NCBI GenBank assembly: GCA_026389335.1
Contig: JAPLIB010000150.1
Coordinates: 1 to 64,000, forward strand
Origin: Cyanobacteriota bacterium
Lineage (GTDB): Bacteria; Cyanobacteriota; Cyanobacteriia; PCC-6307; Cyanobiaceae
Direction of reading: 5' to 3'
DNA length: 64,000 bases
The notes beneath the pieces were generated by a model. The model searched no databases and was not told the DNA's origin. It worked only from the letters and a program-made list of their open reading frames with translations. Positions 8,348 to 17,931 of this stretch are shown here, piece after piece. The translations under genes and the position numbers were made by a program. Position 1 is the stretch's first letter, and the number at the start of each line of letters is the position of its first letter.

Positions 8348-9205
8348 TCACTCCTGCCGGTGCAACAGGGCGTAGAGATCGCGCTTGGCGTGGCCGCTGC
8401 TCTGGGCCAGGTGGCGGGCGGCCTCGCGGTTGCTGAGGCCGCCCGCCACCAGCTCGGCCAGCTGCTCCTTCAGGTGCTGCCCATCCCAGGCCGGCGGAGC
8501 GGCGAGGCTCGCTCCCCCCAGCACCAGGGTGCACTCGCCCAGGGGCGGTGTGCGGCGGAAATGCTCCAGAGCTGCCGCCACCGTGGGCCCCACCTGTTGC
8601 TCGTGGCGTTTGGTCAGCTCCCGGGCCACCTGCAAGGGTCGGTCCCCCAGCACCTCCAGCAGATCCTCCAGCAGCGCCAGCAATCGATGCGGCGATTCAT
8701 AGAGCACGATCGTGCGGGTTTCGGCGGCGAGAGCCAGGAGCTGCTGGCACCGCGCCGAGCGCTTCGGTGCCAGGAAGCCCTCAAAGCAGAAGCGGCCGGT
8801 CGGCAGGCCACTGCTCACCAAGGCGGTGGTCAGCGCCGAGGGCCCCGGGATGCAGATCACCGGATGGCCGGCCAGGCGGGCGGCCGCCACCAGCTCCTCG
8901 CCCGGATCGGAGATGCCCGGCAGCCCCGCATCACTGATCAGCGCCACCGCCTCACCGGCCAGCAGGAGCGCCAGCAGCTGTGGGATGCGGCCGTGTTGGT
9001 TATGGGCATGGAAACTGAGCAGTCGGCGGGAACCGATCCCCAGTCGCTGCAGCAGCAGGCCGCTGTGGCGGGTGTCCTCGCAGGCGATGCGATCGACACC
9101 GGCCAGCACCCGCCGGGCCCGCGGCGAGAGGTCGTCGAGGTTGCCGATGGGTGTGCCCACCAGATAGAGCACGCCGGCGGCCGGCTCCCCGGACGGGTGC
9201 TCCAC
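8348..9205 (-). CDS. rsmI: 16S rRNA (cytidine(1402)-2'-O)-methyltransferase
   Basis: 285 residues from GTG 9205. RsmI uses S-adenosylmethionine to methylate the ribose of C1402 in the ribosomal decoding centre. The tetrapyrrole-methylase fold is shown by VGTPIGNLDDLSPRARRVL at the start, CEDTRHSG, the glycine-rich SDAGLPGISDPGE, and IPGPSALTTALVSSGLPTG; the C-terminal tail (LSNREAARHLAQSSGHAKRD) is the usual small helical extension. The start puts the glycine-rich strand about 15 residues from the N-terminus as in homologues; an earlier GTG at 9241 is possible. It is divergent from cysQ, with about 70 bp shared upstream. Confidence 0.9.
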   Translation of the reverse strand: MEHPSGEPAAGVLYLVGTPIGNLDDLSPRARRVLAGVDRIACEDTRHSGLLLQRLGIGSRRLLSFHAHNQHGRIPQLLALLLAGEAVALISDAGLPGISDPGEELVAAARLAGHPVICIPGPSALTTALVSSGLPTGRFCFEGFLAPKRSARCQQLLALAAETRTIVLYESPHRLLALLEDLLEVLGDRPLQVARELTKRHEQQVGPTVAAALEHFRRTPPLGECTLVLGGASLAAPPAWDGQHLKEQLAELVAGGLSNREAARHLAQSSGHAKRDLYALLHRQE

Positions 9206-9274
9206 GGTGGCGCTGGGGGGATGGACCGGCGACTCCTGCACAATGCTGTCGTTACGGGCTGTCTTGCTTTGTCC

Positions 9275-10207
9275 ATGATGCCGGCTTTCCCCGCCCTTCC
9301 CGCCGGCGTGCCGATAACGGAGCTGCTGGCGGAGTTGCGGCGCCTCAGCTGGGGTGCCGCCGACATCCTGCGGGCCTATGCCCGCGCCGAAACGCCTCCC
9401 CATGGATTCCCGCCGGTCTTGAGCGTTGCCGATGGGGGCAGCGGGCCGGTGTCAGCAGCTGATCTGGCGGTGAACCAATGGCTGCTGGAGGGCTTGCGTC
9501 TTGCGTTCCCGCAGGCCGATTGGAGCCTGCTGAGCGAGGAGACCGCCCAGGAGCAGCTGGTGCCGGGGCAGCCGCTGGCAGCCGAGTGGCTCTGGATCCT
9601 CGATCCGCTTGATGGCACCAAGGACTTCCTGCAGGGCACCGGCGAATACGCCGTGCATCTGGCCTTGGTGCGTCGCGGTCGGCCGGTGCTGGGGGTGGTG
9701 CTGCTGCCCGAGCTGGAAGAGTTGTGGTTCGGCCTGGTGGGTGCCGATGGCGGGGCCGGCGAGGCCTGGCGGGAGAACCGCGCCGCTGAACGCTTTGCGC
9801 CGGCCTTGAGCCAGCGTCAAGGTCTGGCGGAACTGGTGCTGGTGGCCAGCCGCAACCATCGCGACGATCGCCTGGAGCAACTGCTGGCAGCCTTGCCCCT
9901 GGCGGATCGCCGCTCAATGGGCAGCGTCGGCGGCAAGGTGGCCACGATCCTGCGGGGCGAGAGTGATCTCTACATCTCGCTCTCGGGCCGTACAGCTCCG
10001 AAGGACTGGGATCTGGCCGCCCCTGAGGCGGTGCTGCTGGCTGCCGGCGGTGCCATCAGCCATGCCGACGGCCGGCCGCTCAGTTACAACGACGGCGATA
10101 GCCGCCAGGCCGGCTGTCTGATCGCCAGCCATGGGCCGGCCCACAGCGCGCTGTGCGAGCGAGCGAGCCAGGCGATGGCGGCGATTGATCCAGGTTTTGC
10201 GGTGTGA
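9275..10207 (+). CDS. cysQ: 3'(2'),5'-bisphosphate nucleotidase family protein
   Basis: 310 residues from ATG 9275 (a second ATG follows at 9278). It belongs to the metal-dependent inositol monophosphatase/CysQ family, which removes phosphate from PAP formed during sulfate assimilation. Metal-binding motifs are visible: SEET (about residue 88), DPLDGTKDF (about 111) and WDLAAPEAVLLAAGG near 250. The family also contains inositol phosphatases, so the substrate is inferred from the CysQ-like length and the cyanobacterial context. It is convergent with pnp across a 470-bp gap. Confidence 0.85.
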   Translation: MMPAFPALPAGVPITELLAELRRLSWGAADILRAYARAETPPHGFPPVLSVADGGSGPVSAADLAVNQWLLEGLRLAFPQADWSLLSEETAQEQLVPGQPLAAEWLWILDPLDGTKDFLQGTGEYAVHLALVRRGRPVLGVVLLPELEELWFGLVGADGGAGEAWRENRAAERFAPALSQRQGLAELVLVASRNHRDDRLEQLLAALPLADRRSMGSVGGKVATILRGESDLYISLSGRTAPKDWDLAAPEAVLLAAGGAISHADGRPLSYNDGDSRQAGCLIASHGPAHSALCERASQAMAAIDPGFAV

Positions 10208-10585
10208 TGTTGCCGATCCAACGAGGCGCGGGCGTCCTCGCGGGCGTCTGGCCGCCAGGCGCCGGGGCTGTCCAGGCGGGGGCGCACCGTTGACCGTGCG
10301 ACTTGTGCCCCTGAGCCGCAGCCCTGTGGGCACTGGATTGGGCCGGGGTTAGGCCGGGGTTGGGGCGGCCCCACGGGCGTGGAGCGCCGATGGCTCCATG
10401 CCGTGACCGGAAAGGTCCCGGCCCGTCGTGTCCTGGCTGCCGCGGTGCGGTGTTGAGCCTGCTGGTTGGCGGTGGTGCTGTGCTGCCTTCACCAAGATTG
10501 GTTGCCGCTGCCTGTGGCTGGCTGACCTGAAGCTCGCCGGATCTTCCGCCCCGGCCTCCCTGAGGCTGCGTCGGCACTGGGTCCA
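10208..10585. other. Gap between cysQ and the pnp terminator
   Basis: About 380 bp of GC-rich DNA with no convincing gene. Short direct repeats (GGCCGGGGTTA and GGCCGGGGTTGG near 10339-10362) are visible. The frames open here contain neither domains nor ribosome sites. Confidence 0.5.
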
Positions 10586-10635
10586 ATAAAAAAAACCAGC
10601 GTCTTCGCCGGCCTGAAGCCGGACGAAGACGCTGG
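10586..10635 (-). terminator. Strong intrinsic terminator of pnp
   Basis: The hairpin at 10596-10635 has a stem of 17 pairs (CCAGCGTCTTCG plus CCGGC against their complements) with one bulged A and a 5-nt loop. On the minus strand it is followed by a T-run (A-run at 10586-10595 on the plus strand). It lies 45 bp past the pnp stop. Confidence 0.9.
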
Positions 10636-10679
10636 ACTACTGCCTTGCTGGACCAGTGGGTCAGGCGAGGCTCAGGGCC

Positions 10680-12833
10680 TCACTCAGCGGCAGCCGCTGC
10701 TGCGGCCGGTGCCTCCGGTTCCTGCTGCGGTACGCCGCGCAGGGTGAGGTTGATGCGGCCGCGGTTGTCGATCTCGCGCACCCGCACGGTCACCTGATCG
10801 CCCACGTTCACCACGTCTTCCACCTTCTCCACCCGTGATTCGGACAGCTGGGAGATGTGGATCATCCCCTCCTTGCCGGGCAGGATCTCGACAAAGGCAC
10901 CGATCGGGATCACCCGGGTGACCGTGCCCTGGAACACTTCTCCCTCGCTGACCCGGCGGGTCAGGCCTTCGATGATGCGCTGGGCCTCTTCGGCGGCAGC
11001 ACCGTCATGGCTGGCGATCGTGACGATGCCGCCATCCTCGATGTCGATCTTGGTGTTGGTGCGCTCGGTGATGCCCTTGATCGTGCGGCCGCCGGGGCCA
11101 ATCACGGTGCCGATCAGCTCCGGATCGATGCGGAAGCTCAGCAGGCGGGGGGCATGGGGCGAGAGGGTATCGCGGGGGGCGTCGATCGCCTCCAGCATCT
11201 TGCCGAGGATGTGCAGCCGGGCCGGCCGGGCCTGGTTGATCGCGTCGGCCACGGTTTTCACCTCGAGGCCGGTGATCTTCATGTCCATCTGCAGGGCGGT
11301 GATGCCTTTCTCGGTGCCGGCCACCTTGAAGTCCATATCACCAAGGAAGTCCTCGATGCCCTGGATGTCGGTGAGGATGCGCACCTCGTCGCCTTCCTTG
11401 ATCAGGCCCATGGCGGCGCCGCCAACCGGTGCTTTCAACGGCACGCCCGCATCCATCAGCGCCAGGGTGCTGCCGCATACCGAGCCCATCGAGGTGGAGC
11501 CATTGGAGCTGAGGCACTCCGACACCACCCGCAGCACATAGGGGAAGCTCTCCTTGCTGGGCAGCACCGGCAGGATCGCCCGCTCGGCCAGGGCACCATG
11601 GCCGATTTCGCGGCGGCCGGGGGAGCGCATCGGCCGGGTCTCACCCACCGAATAGGGGGGGAAGTTGTAGTGGTGCAGGTAGGTCTTTTCGCTGGCCGGG
11701 TTGAGATCGTCCATCTCCTGGGCATCGCTGGGGGTGCCGAGAGTGGCGGTGGAGAGCACCTGGGTGAGGCCCCGGTTGAACAGTCCCGAACCATGCACCC
11801 GCTTGGGCAGCACGCCCACGGCGGCGCTGATCGGCCGCACCTCGTCGAGGCCCCGGCCGTCTACCCGCTTGCCCTCGCTGAGGATCTGCTGGCGCATCAG
11901 CTTCTTGGTGAGGCTCTTGTAGCTGTTGCCCAGCATCTTGCTGTTGCTGCTCACCGCCACCCGGATGGCGTCGTCCTCCTTGAGGGCAGCGACCTTGGCG
12001 CTCACCTCGGCCTTGATCGCATCAAGCTTCTCGTCCCGTTCCGGCTTGGTCTGGGAGAACTGCTGGAGCACCGCGCCGATGGCACTGGCGCATTCTTTCT
12101 CCAGGAAGGAGGGCACGGTGGGGTCATCCACCTTGTCTTCGGGGATCACCTGCTCGATGCCGAGCTCCTTGAGCAGGTTCAACTGAGCTTTGATCAGCTC
12201 GCCCACCGCCTCATAGCCGAAGTCGATCGCTTCGATCACATCCTGTTCGGGCAGCTGGTTGGCGCCCGCTTCCACCATCACCACGCCGGCAGGGGTACCG
12301 GCCAGCACCAGGTCCAGGTCGCTGCGCTCGATTTCGCGGAAGCTGGGGTTGAGCACGAAGTCGTCGCCCAGCAGACCCACGCGCACCGCCGCCATCGGCC
12401 CATAGAAGGGCATCCTGGCCAGCAGGGCGGCCATCGAGGCGCCAGTCACGGCGAGCACATCGGGTGGCACCCGCTCGTCCAGCGACATGCAGGTGGCGAC
12501 GATCTGCAGGTCATCGCGCAGCCAGCTCGGGAACAGGGGCCGCATCGGCCGATCAATCAGGCGGCAGGTGAGGATGGCCCGCTCAGGGGGCCTGGCTTCG
12601 CGGCGGAAAAAGCTGCCGGGGATGCGGCCGGCGGCATAGAGCCGTTCCTCGTAATCACAGATCAGGGGCAGAAAATCAATGCCTTCACGGCCCTTGGAGC
12701 GGGTGGCGGTGACCAGCACCGCAGTGTCACCGCACTCCACCATCACCGAGCCCCCAGCCTGGGGGGCATACCGACCGGTGGTCAGCCGGATCTCCCGACC
12801 ATCGAAGGAGATCGACTGAGTTTGTCCTTGCAC
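10680..12833 (-). CDS. pnp: Polyribonucleotide nucleotidyltransferase (PNPase)
   Basis: 717 residues, full length. PNPase degrades RNA 3' to 5' with phosphate and can add tails. Domains in order: first RNase PH fold (residues 1-140, [28 protein letters not shown]), helical linker, second RNase PH fold (about 320-540, including [20 protein letters not shown] and [22 protein letters not shown]), KH domain with the GxxG loop in [15 protein letters not shown], and an S1 domain ([17 protein letters not shown]). The Ala-rich tail is common. It follows rpsN on the same strand and ends at a strong terminator. Confidence 0.97.
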   Translation of the reverse strand: MQGQTQSISFDGREIRLTTGRYAPQAGGSVMVECGDTAVLVTATRSKGREGIDFLPLICDYEERLYAAGRIPGSFFRREARPPERAILTCRLIDRPMRPLFPSWLRDDLQIVATCMSLDERVPPDVLAVTGASMAALLARMPFYGPMAAVRVGLLGDDFVLNPSFREIERSDLDLVLAGTPAGVVMVEAGANQLPEQDVIEAIDFGYEAVGELIKAQLNLLKELGIEQVIPEDKVDDPTVPSFLEKECASAIGAVLQQFSQTKPERDEKLDAIKAEVSAKVAALKEDDAIRVAVSSNSKMLGNSYKSLTKKLMRQQILSEGKRVDGRGLDEVRPISAAVGVLPKRVHGSGLFNRGLTQVLSTATLGTPSDAQEMDDLNPASEKTYLHHYNFPPYSVGETRPMRSPGRREIGHGALAERAILPVLPSKESFPYVLRVVSECLSSNGSTSMGSVCGSTLALMDAGVPLKAPVGGAAMGLIKEGDEVRILTDIQGIEDFLGDMDFKVAGTEKGITALQMDMKITGLEVKTVADAINQARPARLHILGKMLEAIDAPRDTLSPHAPRLLSFRIDPELIGTVIGPGGRTIKGITERTNTKIDIEDGGIVTIASHDGAAAEEAQRIIEGLTRRVSEGEVFQGTVTRVIPIGAFVEILPGKEGMIHISQLSESRVEKVEDVVNVGDQVTVRVREIDNRGRINLTLRGVPQQEPEAPAAAAAAAE

Positions 12834-13203
12834 TTGGATTTATGTCCTTTTGTTGTCAAAGGCCATCCTGCCATCCGACCGCTACCAGGGCTTGGAAAGC
12901 CTGGGTTTTTGTTGGGATGGGACAGGGCCCGGCGGCCGCAAGCCGCCTGAGTGCGAGCCGCTCTGGTGCAATCACAGACCTTCCGCTGTTGGACTGCGTC
13001 GTTTGACCCGCAGGCCGAATCGCTGCCCTGGCAGCCCGGATTCCCGCATCGGCCGGACCGGGAAGTTGTCGGACCACTGGCTTCAGCGCCAGCGTCTCTG
13101 CGCCCTGGACCGAACTCTGCGGTCTGGCGCTGGTCCAGGCGGGGGGATGGTTCAGGGCGGGCCGCAGCCCGTCCTCCTCGTTCAAGCCTTCCCTGTCCAA
13201 TAA
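12834..13203. other. Leader region of pnp
   Basis: About 370 bp between the rpsN terminator and pnp with no convincing gene; the long frames here lack domains. It must hold the pnp promoter and 5' leader. PNPase leaders in other bacteria fold into a processed stem; none was identified here with certainty. Confidence 0.4.
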
Positions 13204-13230
13204 AGAAAGGCATCCTTGCGGATGCCTTTC
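13201..13230 (-). terminator. Intrinsic terminator of rpsN
   Basis: GAAAGGCATCC (13205-13215), a 4-nt loop, and GGATGCCTTTC (13220-13230) form a perfect 11-bp stem. On the minus strand it is followed by TTTATTGGA. It lies about 50 bp past the rpsN stop, so pnp is probably transcribed from its own promoter. Confidence 0.8.
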
Positions 13231-13278
13231 TCGCCAGCCAGCTCACCAGCTGAACCGGAATTACCAGCTGGACTTGAC

Positions 13279-13581
13279 CTACCAGCTTGACTTGACCACG
13301 CCGGGCAGCTCACCCTTGTGGGCCCGTTCGCGCAGTTGGTTGCGGCAGAGTCCGAAGTCGCGGTAGTAGCCGCGGGGTTTGCCGGTGGCCCAGCAGCGGT
13401 TGCGCACGCGCACCGGGGCGCTGTTGCGGGGCAGACCCTGGATCTTGCGGTGGATTTCCAGCCGCTCCATCGGATCGGCAGCGGCATCAAACGCTGCCTT
13501 GAGGGCAGAACGCTTGGCGGCAAAGCGCTCAACCATTTTTTTGCGCTTCACGTCGCGCGCAATCATCGACTTCTTCGCCAT
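13279..13581 (-). CDS. rpsN: 30S ribosomal protein S14
   Basis: 100 residues from ATG 13581. It is the long zinc-free bacterial type of S14: the N-terminus [20 protein letters not shown] and the conserved core [20 protein letters not shown] are clear, and no CxxC pairs are present. S14 binds 16S rRNA in the head of the small subunit. It is a single-gene unit here, upstream of pnp and downstream of nth on the same strand. Confidence 0.97.
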   Translation of the reverse strand: MAKKSMIARDVKRKKMVERFAAKRSALKAAFDAAADPMERLEIHRKIQGLPRNSAPVRVRNRCWATGKPRGYYRDFGLCRNQLRERAHKGELPGVVKSSW

Positions 13582-13616
13582 GCGGCTTGGTTCGTCAGCG
13601 TTTTGTTGATCGAACT

Positions 13617-14264
13617 CTACCGTCCAGGGTGGCTGGGACAGAGCTCGGCGATCGGGCAGTCCAGGCAACGCGGTTTGCGGGCGGTGCACACGGCTCGGCC
13701 ATGGAAGATCAGCCGGATCGAAAGGGTCTGCCAGTCGGCCTGGGGCACCAGCCGCATCAGATCCAGCTCGATCGTGCGCGGGTCGCTGCGGCGGCTGAGC
13801 CCCAGCCGTTGGCTGAGCCGGCTCACATGGGTGTCCACGGTGACGCCGGCGTTGATGCCGTAGCACCAGGCCAGCACCACGCTGGCGGTTTTGCGGGCCA
13901 CACCCGGCAGTAGCAGCAGTTCCTCCATGGTGCGAGGCACGGCGCCGCCATGGTGCTCCACCAGCAGGCGGCAGGCCGCCACGATGTGCTTTGCCTTGTT
14001 GCGATAGAAGCCCGTCGATTTCACGTAGGGCTCCACGGCGTCGGCTTCCACGGCCGCCGCCGCCGCCGCATCCGGAAAGCGCTCAAACAGCGCCGGGGTC
14101 ACCAGGTTGACCCGCACATCGGTGCATTGGGCCGAGAGCATGGTGGCCACCAGCAGTTCGTAGGGGTTACGCCAGTCCAGCGAGCAGGTGGCGTCGGGAT
14201 AGAGCTCCCCCAGGCGCTCGAGAATCAGGGGCGCCCGCTGGCGGGCTCCGGCAAAGCGGGGCAT
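13617..14264 (-). CDS. nth: Endonuclease III
   Basis: 215 residues, usual length. This DNA glycosylase/AP lyase removes oxidised pyrimidines. The helix-hairpin-helix [14 protein letters not shown] carries the catalytic Lys, the catalytic Asp lies in [17 protein letters not shown], and the iron-sulfur cluster loop is C-x6-C-x2-C-x5-C near the C-terminus ([17 protein letters not shown]). It is located between rseP and rpsN on the same strand, about 35 bp before rpsN. Confidence 0.95.
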   Translation of the reverse strand: MPRFAGARQRAPLILERLGELYPDATCSLDWRNPYELLVATMLSAQCTDVRVNLVTPALFERFPDAAAAAAVEADAVEPYVKSTGFYRNKAKHIVAACRLLVEHHGGAVPRTMEELLLLPGVARKTASVVLAWCYGINAGVTVDTHVSRLSQRLGLSRRSDPRTIELDLMRLVPQADWQTLSIRLIFHGRAVCTARKPRCLDCPIAELCPSHPGR

Positions 14265-14301
14265 GGGTGGTGTCGAGGGCGGCTTCGGGGTCGGCTTCGC
14301 T

Positions 14302-15390
14302 TCAGCGGCCCAACAATTGCTGCACCGCCGGCAGTTGGCTGGTGTCTTTGACGATCAGCAGCAGGCTGAGCCCCACCAGGAATACAAATCCAGACTGGAA
14401 GAAGGCCATCTGGAAGCGTTCCGGCAGCGGCCGACCCCGCACCCCTTCCAGCAACAGCAAGGCCATTTGGCCGCCATCGAGCAAGGGCAGCGGCAGGGCA
14501 TTGAGCACCGCCAGGTTGATGGAGATCAGGGCGCTGAACAGAAACAGGCTGCCCCCTCCCTGCTTGGCCAGCGAGGCCCCCATCTCAACGATCTTCACCG
14601 GGCCCGACACCTGGCCGGCGGTTTCGCCGAAGTGGGTGATCAGGGTGACAAACCCCTCCACCGTGCGGCGGGTCAGGGCGACGAAATCACGGTTGGCGCG
14701 GCGGATCGGCTCCAGCGGGCCACGGGCGGCCCGAAAGGCTTCGCTGCCGTTGGGCTGGAGCTGGGCACCGATGCGGCCAATTCCTCCCACCGAGCTCGGG
14801 TTGAGCGAGAGGCTGAGCGACTGACCGCCGCGCTCCGTGTCCAGGCGCAGGCTCTGGCCCGGGGCCTGGCGGATGCGTTCCACCAGTTCGGCCACGGCCT
14901 CCTGGCCACCGGCCAGTTTGTGGCCCTCCAGGGCCAGGATGCGATCCCCCGCCTGCAGACCCGCCGCCTCGGCTGGCTGGCCGCTCTGCACCGCCGCCAC
15001 CAGCACGCCCGGGGTGGCGCTGAAACCCGAGGGGATGCCAACGACAAACCCCTGGGCCACCAGCACGGTCCAGGCCAGCAGCAGGTTGGCCAGCACCCCG
15101 GCGGCAATCACCAGTGCGCGCTGGGGCAGGGGGCGGTTGCGCAGCAGATCGGGATCAGACGGGGGGATAGGGCTGTCTTCGTCGTCATCGGGAAAGGACA
15201 CGAAGCCGCCCAGCGGGATGGCTCGCAGGGCATAGAGCACGCCGCCGCGGCGCCATTGCAGCAGGGCTGGACCGAAGCCGATCGAGAAACCGCTGACCCG
15301 GATGCCCTGCCAGCGGGCAGCGAGGAAATGACCGCTCTCATGCACCACGATCAGACCCGCCAAGATCGCCAGTGCAGTGAGAACGCCCAT
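14302..15390 (-). CDS. rseP: RIP metalloprotease, RseP/site-2 protease family
   Basis: 362 residues from ATG 15390 (GGAG 10 nt upstream); a longer reading starts at 15417. This intramembrane zinc protease cleaves membrane-bound regulators. The first helix carries HESGH (HExxH zinc site) near residue 17; a PDZ domain lies around 125-200 (GFSATPGVLVAAVQSGQPAE, AGDRILALEGHKL); the second zinc motif is NALPLPLLDGG near 310; a C-terminal membrane helix follows (FLVGLSLLLIV). It ends 38 bp before nth. In marine Synechococcus rseP usually neighbours serS, but here a pilin operon intervenes. Confidence 0.9.
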   Translation of the reverse strand: MGVLTALAILAGLIVVHESGHFLAARWQGIRVSGFSIGFGPALLQWRRGGVLYALRAIPLGGFVSFPDDDEDSPIPPSDPDLLRNRPLPQRALVIAAGVLANLLLAWTVLVAQGFVVGIPSGFSATPGVLVAAVQSGQPAEAAGLQAGDRILALEGHKLAGGQEAVAELVERIRQAPGQSLRLDTERGGQSLSLSLNPSSVGGIGRIGAQLQPNGSEAFRAARGPLEPIRRANRDFVALTRRTVEGFVTLITHFGETAGQVSGPVKIVEMGASLAKQGGGSLFLFSALISINLAVLNALPLPLLDGGQMALLLLEGVRGRPLPERFQMAFFQSGFVFLVGLSLLLIVKDTSQLPAVQQLLGR

Positions 15391-15621
15391 GCCAGCCAAG
15401 CTCCGCAATGGCCCCATTGTGGGCCTTGCGAGGCATCGACCGGGTTCGGTCGCGTGCGAGCAGCGTTTTTGGCTTTGCCTGCACGAAGGTTTGGATGCGG
15501 AAGATTGGGAATCGAGGGCACAGGCGGACGTCCGTCAACAGGGCTCCAATGCTCAAGATCAGGCACAGAGTTCACAACTACGCCTGCCTGGATGGGCCCA
15601 AAGGGACAGTAGCCGTTACAC

Positions 15622-16713
15622 TCAGATGCCGATCTGGGCATCTGGGAAAATCAGATAGTTGATGTTCTGGAGGCTCACTTTTTCGTTCGGCCCCGATGAC
15701 ACATAACAGTTGACCCGGGTGCAGACACCGTTGCCACCATCTGCATTCTTGATGGTGTAAGCACTTTTCAGGTTAGGGAGATAAACAATGTCCTCGAACA
15801 AAGGTGAGCCGGTAATCGTAATTGTGCCTGGATTGGGCTCAATATAGAAATGCTGACGTTTGTCGATCTCTGTTGCAGGTGCTCCCTCGTAGATGATCTG
15901 ATGGCTGGTAAGCGTTTGATAGCAAATGCTGCTCAAGATGTTGGTGGTGCCGCGGGTGGCGCTGGCATCGTCACAGGCGCTGGGTGCCGTTGTCAGATAG
16001 GTGCTGCCATTGGCCACCTGGTCGCCGAAGGCGTACAGCGGATTGATCGCAGAGCGGGCGCCAAATATATAGGGCTTGAGCTGGCCGGTGGTTGATTGCA
16101 TGTTGAACTGAATTCTGATCCCCCGCGATAGGGAATTAGAGAGGTTGGCCAGGTCGCCACTGTTGATCACGGTGTCCCAGGGACTAGTCAATGATAATCT
16201 ATCCAAAACGACCGTTTTAACTGACTGGCTTCCAGATAAGATAAGATTTCCATTGGCATCGTAGGCGGGCCCACAGCGATAGAGGGTCATCGGTCCAGTT
16301 CAGCCAGGAGGCGGATTCTCAGCGGCAAATCCATAAACAATAGTCCATAGTCTGCGCGGACCAATGATCACCAATGGGTCATTCAGGCCGCAAGTGGTGG
16401 GATCGGTTGTGGGGACGGAGAGATCACTGGCATTGGCGATTTCCTTCTGCATCATTGCCGCCACCCTGATGGTGGCATCCTTGATATTGGAATACTCTTC
16501 GAAGGATCGCGATAATTTAACCTCGGAAACCATGATGTGTGCCATGGCATGAATAACGATCAAGCTGATCACCATGGCCACCAGCAGCTCAATCAGCGAC
16601 AGGCCCTGGCTCTTGCTGTTGGCTTTAGCCTTGCTTGCTTTTTTCAGTAGCTCACGCAGCACCAGCGATGACCAGGCTGGCCGATGGCTAAGGTGACGGC
16701 GTGAACATTTCAT
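15622..16713 (-). pseudogene. PilW-like minor pilin gene with an in-frame stop
   Basis: The prepilin motif is QG/LSLIELLVAMVISLIV after a 36-residue leader, so this is a type IV minor pilin of the PilW kind. The frame stops at TGA 16300-16302 after 137 residues, but the same frame goes on from 16299 for 225 more codons with normal pilin character (RCGPAYDANGNL, the cysteine-containing C-terminal half). No frameshift is needed: one codon, most simply TGG to TGA, breaks the gene. The downstream half could be translated alone from ATG 16290 but would lack the pilin helix. The ATG overlaps the upstream gene as ATGA. It could also be a sequencing error or be read through. Confidence 0.8.
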
Positions 16714-17276
16714 TTTGCGGTGTAGTCGCAGGTTTTGCTCCCGGACTTGCTCAGGCCTAGGCGAATAATCGCGGTAGGAATTGTCAGATTAACGCAGATT
16801 GTCGCGGTTGATCGCGGATCGGAGAGAAGAATTGTTTGATCAGTCAACAAGGCGTCAGCGTTTGTACTCATCCCATCAGCTCGAAAGGTGAAGACTGTGG
16901 TTTGATCGATGCTGAGACTGCTGGAACCGGAACGAGCCCTGAGACTGATTGAATTTGGTAGCAATGTTGTGCTGATGCAATTGGCAGGAGAAACCGCTGT
17001 GGTTACATTTGTGCTTACTTTGTCGATGGTTTGAACAATATTGCATGTGAGGTCTACTGGAATATTTTTGGCGGCTGTGTCTCTGGCTTTGGCGATGGCG
17101 CCGGAAAGTTCGGCAGCAGCCAGTCTGACCTTGCTGTAATTGGCAAATGATGATGATTGGCTACGAAGAAAGATGCTGCCGAGGACACTAATTAAGGCAA
17201 TCACCATGAGTAGCTCAATGAGCGAATAGCCCATGTGCTTCTCCCTGTTAGTTAATCGCCGTGGTGATTGCCTCAT
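16710..17276 (-). CDS. GspH/FimT-like minor pilin
   Basis: 188 residues from ATG 17276, which overlaps the preceding stop as ATGA; a start at 17291 would add five residues. The prepilin leader ends in KHMG, followed by YSLIELLMVIALISVLGSIF, with Glu at position 5 of the mature protein. The rest is a beta-rich globular domain with four cysteines and a FTFRADGMSTN segment, typical of GspH/FimT proteins, some of which bind DNA in natural transformation. It is the third gene of the 19572-15622 operon. Confidence 0.8.
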   Translation of the reverse strand: MRQSPRRLTNREKHMGYSLIELLMVIALISVLGSIFLRSQSSSFANYSKVRLAAAELSGAIAKARDTAAKNIPVDLTCNIVQTIDKVSTNVTTAVSPANCISTTLLPNSISLRARSGSSSLSIDQTTVFTFRADGMSTNADALLTDQTILLSDPRSTATICVNLTIPTAIIRLGLSKSGSKTCDYTAK

Positions 17277-17929
17277 GTCGGCGTGCACCATGCAACAGAT
17301 TCAAGCGCGACGGAGGCCTCGCGCACAAAGTTGATTGGTCGGTCATTGGTTGAGGTCACCTTGTAGACCACGTAGATCCTGTTGGCATTGGAGGCGTCGA
17401 CCGTTCTGCTCAGCGTGTAGCCGGGGCTGAGATTGGTGATCGGGATCGGACTGTTGGCGGTTGCTGAGAAGCTGTAAGGAAGCTTGGGTGTGACATCATT
17501 CGTTGTATTGGCGATACTGACGGCATCGTTGATGAATTGCTGCGAGAGATTTGTTGTGGTGAGATCACTGTTGGCGCATTCGTACTCAAGGACAGGTGAT
17601 ATCTGAAATGTGTCGCTTGATTTGGTATGGGAATTGTCTAGTGGATAGGGTCCGCTTTTCATTTTCCAGAACTTGGCGTAGCGCTTTATCCAGCTCAGGT
17701 CCAGCGAGGTGGCAGCTTCAATCGAATTGCGATCGGCTGACTGGCGACCGATTATCAGCGATTCATTGAATAAGGGATACAGGATTGTGGCTGCCACGAT
17801 GGCAATGATGGCTGCCATCATCACTTCCAGTATCGTGAAGCCAGGCTGAGCTGAGCCCTGCCTGTCGTCTCTTGCTTCCAGGTGGTTTGGCGAGGATTGA
17901 GATAGCCTTGAGAGGGTTGACTTTGTCAT
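17273..17929 (-). CDS. PilV-like minor pilin
   Basis: 218 residues. The 29-residue leader ends in QPG and is followed by FTILEVMMAAIIAIVAATIL (Glu at +5), the signature of a prepilin cut by PilD. The rest is low in Lys and Arg, with three cysteines near the C-terminal half, as in PilV/PilE-type minor pilins. It starts 2 bp after the upstream gene ends and overlaps the next by 4 bp. It probably forms part of the pilus tip complex. Confidence 0.75.
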   Translation of the reverse strand: MTKSTLSRLSQSSPNHLEARDDRQGSAQPGFTILEVMMAAIIAIVAATILYPLFNESLIIGRQSADRNSIEAATSLDLSWIKRYAKFWKMKSGPYPLDNSHTKSSDTFQISPVLEYECANSDLTTTNLSQQFINDAVSIANTTNDVTPKLPYSFSATANSPIPITNLSPGYTLSRTVDASNANRIYVVYKVTSTNDRPINFVREASVALESVAWCTPT

Positions 17930-17931
17930 GA

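Noticed and set aside
10857-12950. 697-codon plus-strand frame opposite pnp
   Set aside because: It is the shadow of pnp codons; His/Gly/Ala-rich without domains.
14263-15612. 449-codon plus-strand frame opposite rseP
   Set aside because: Antisense frame held open by GC-rich third positions of rseP.
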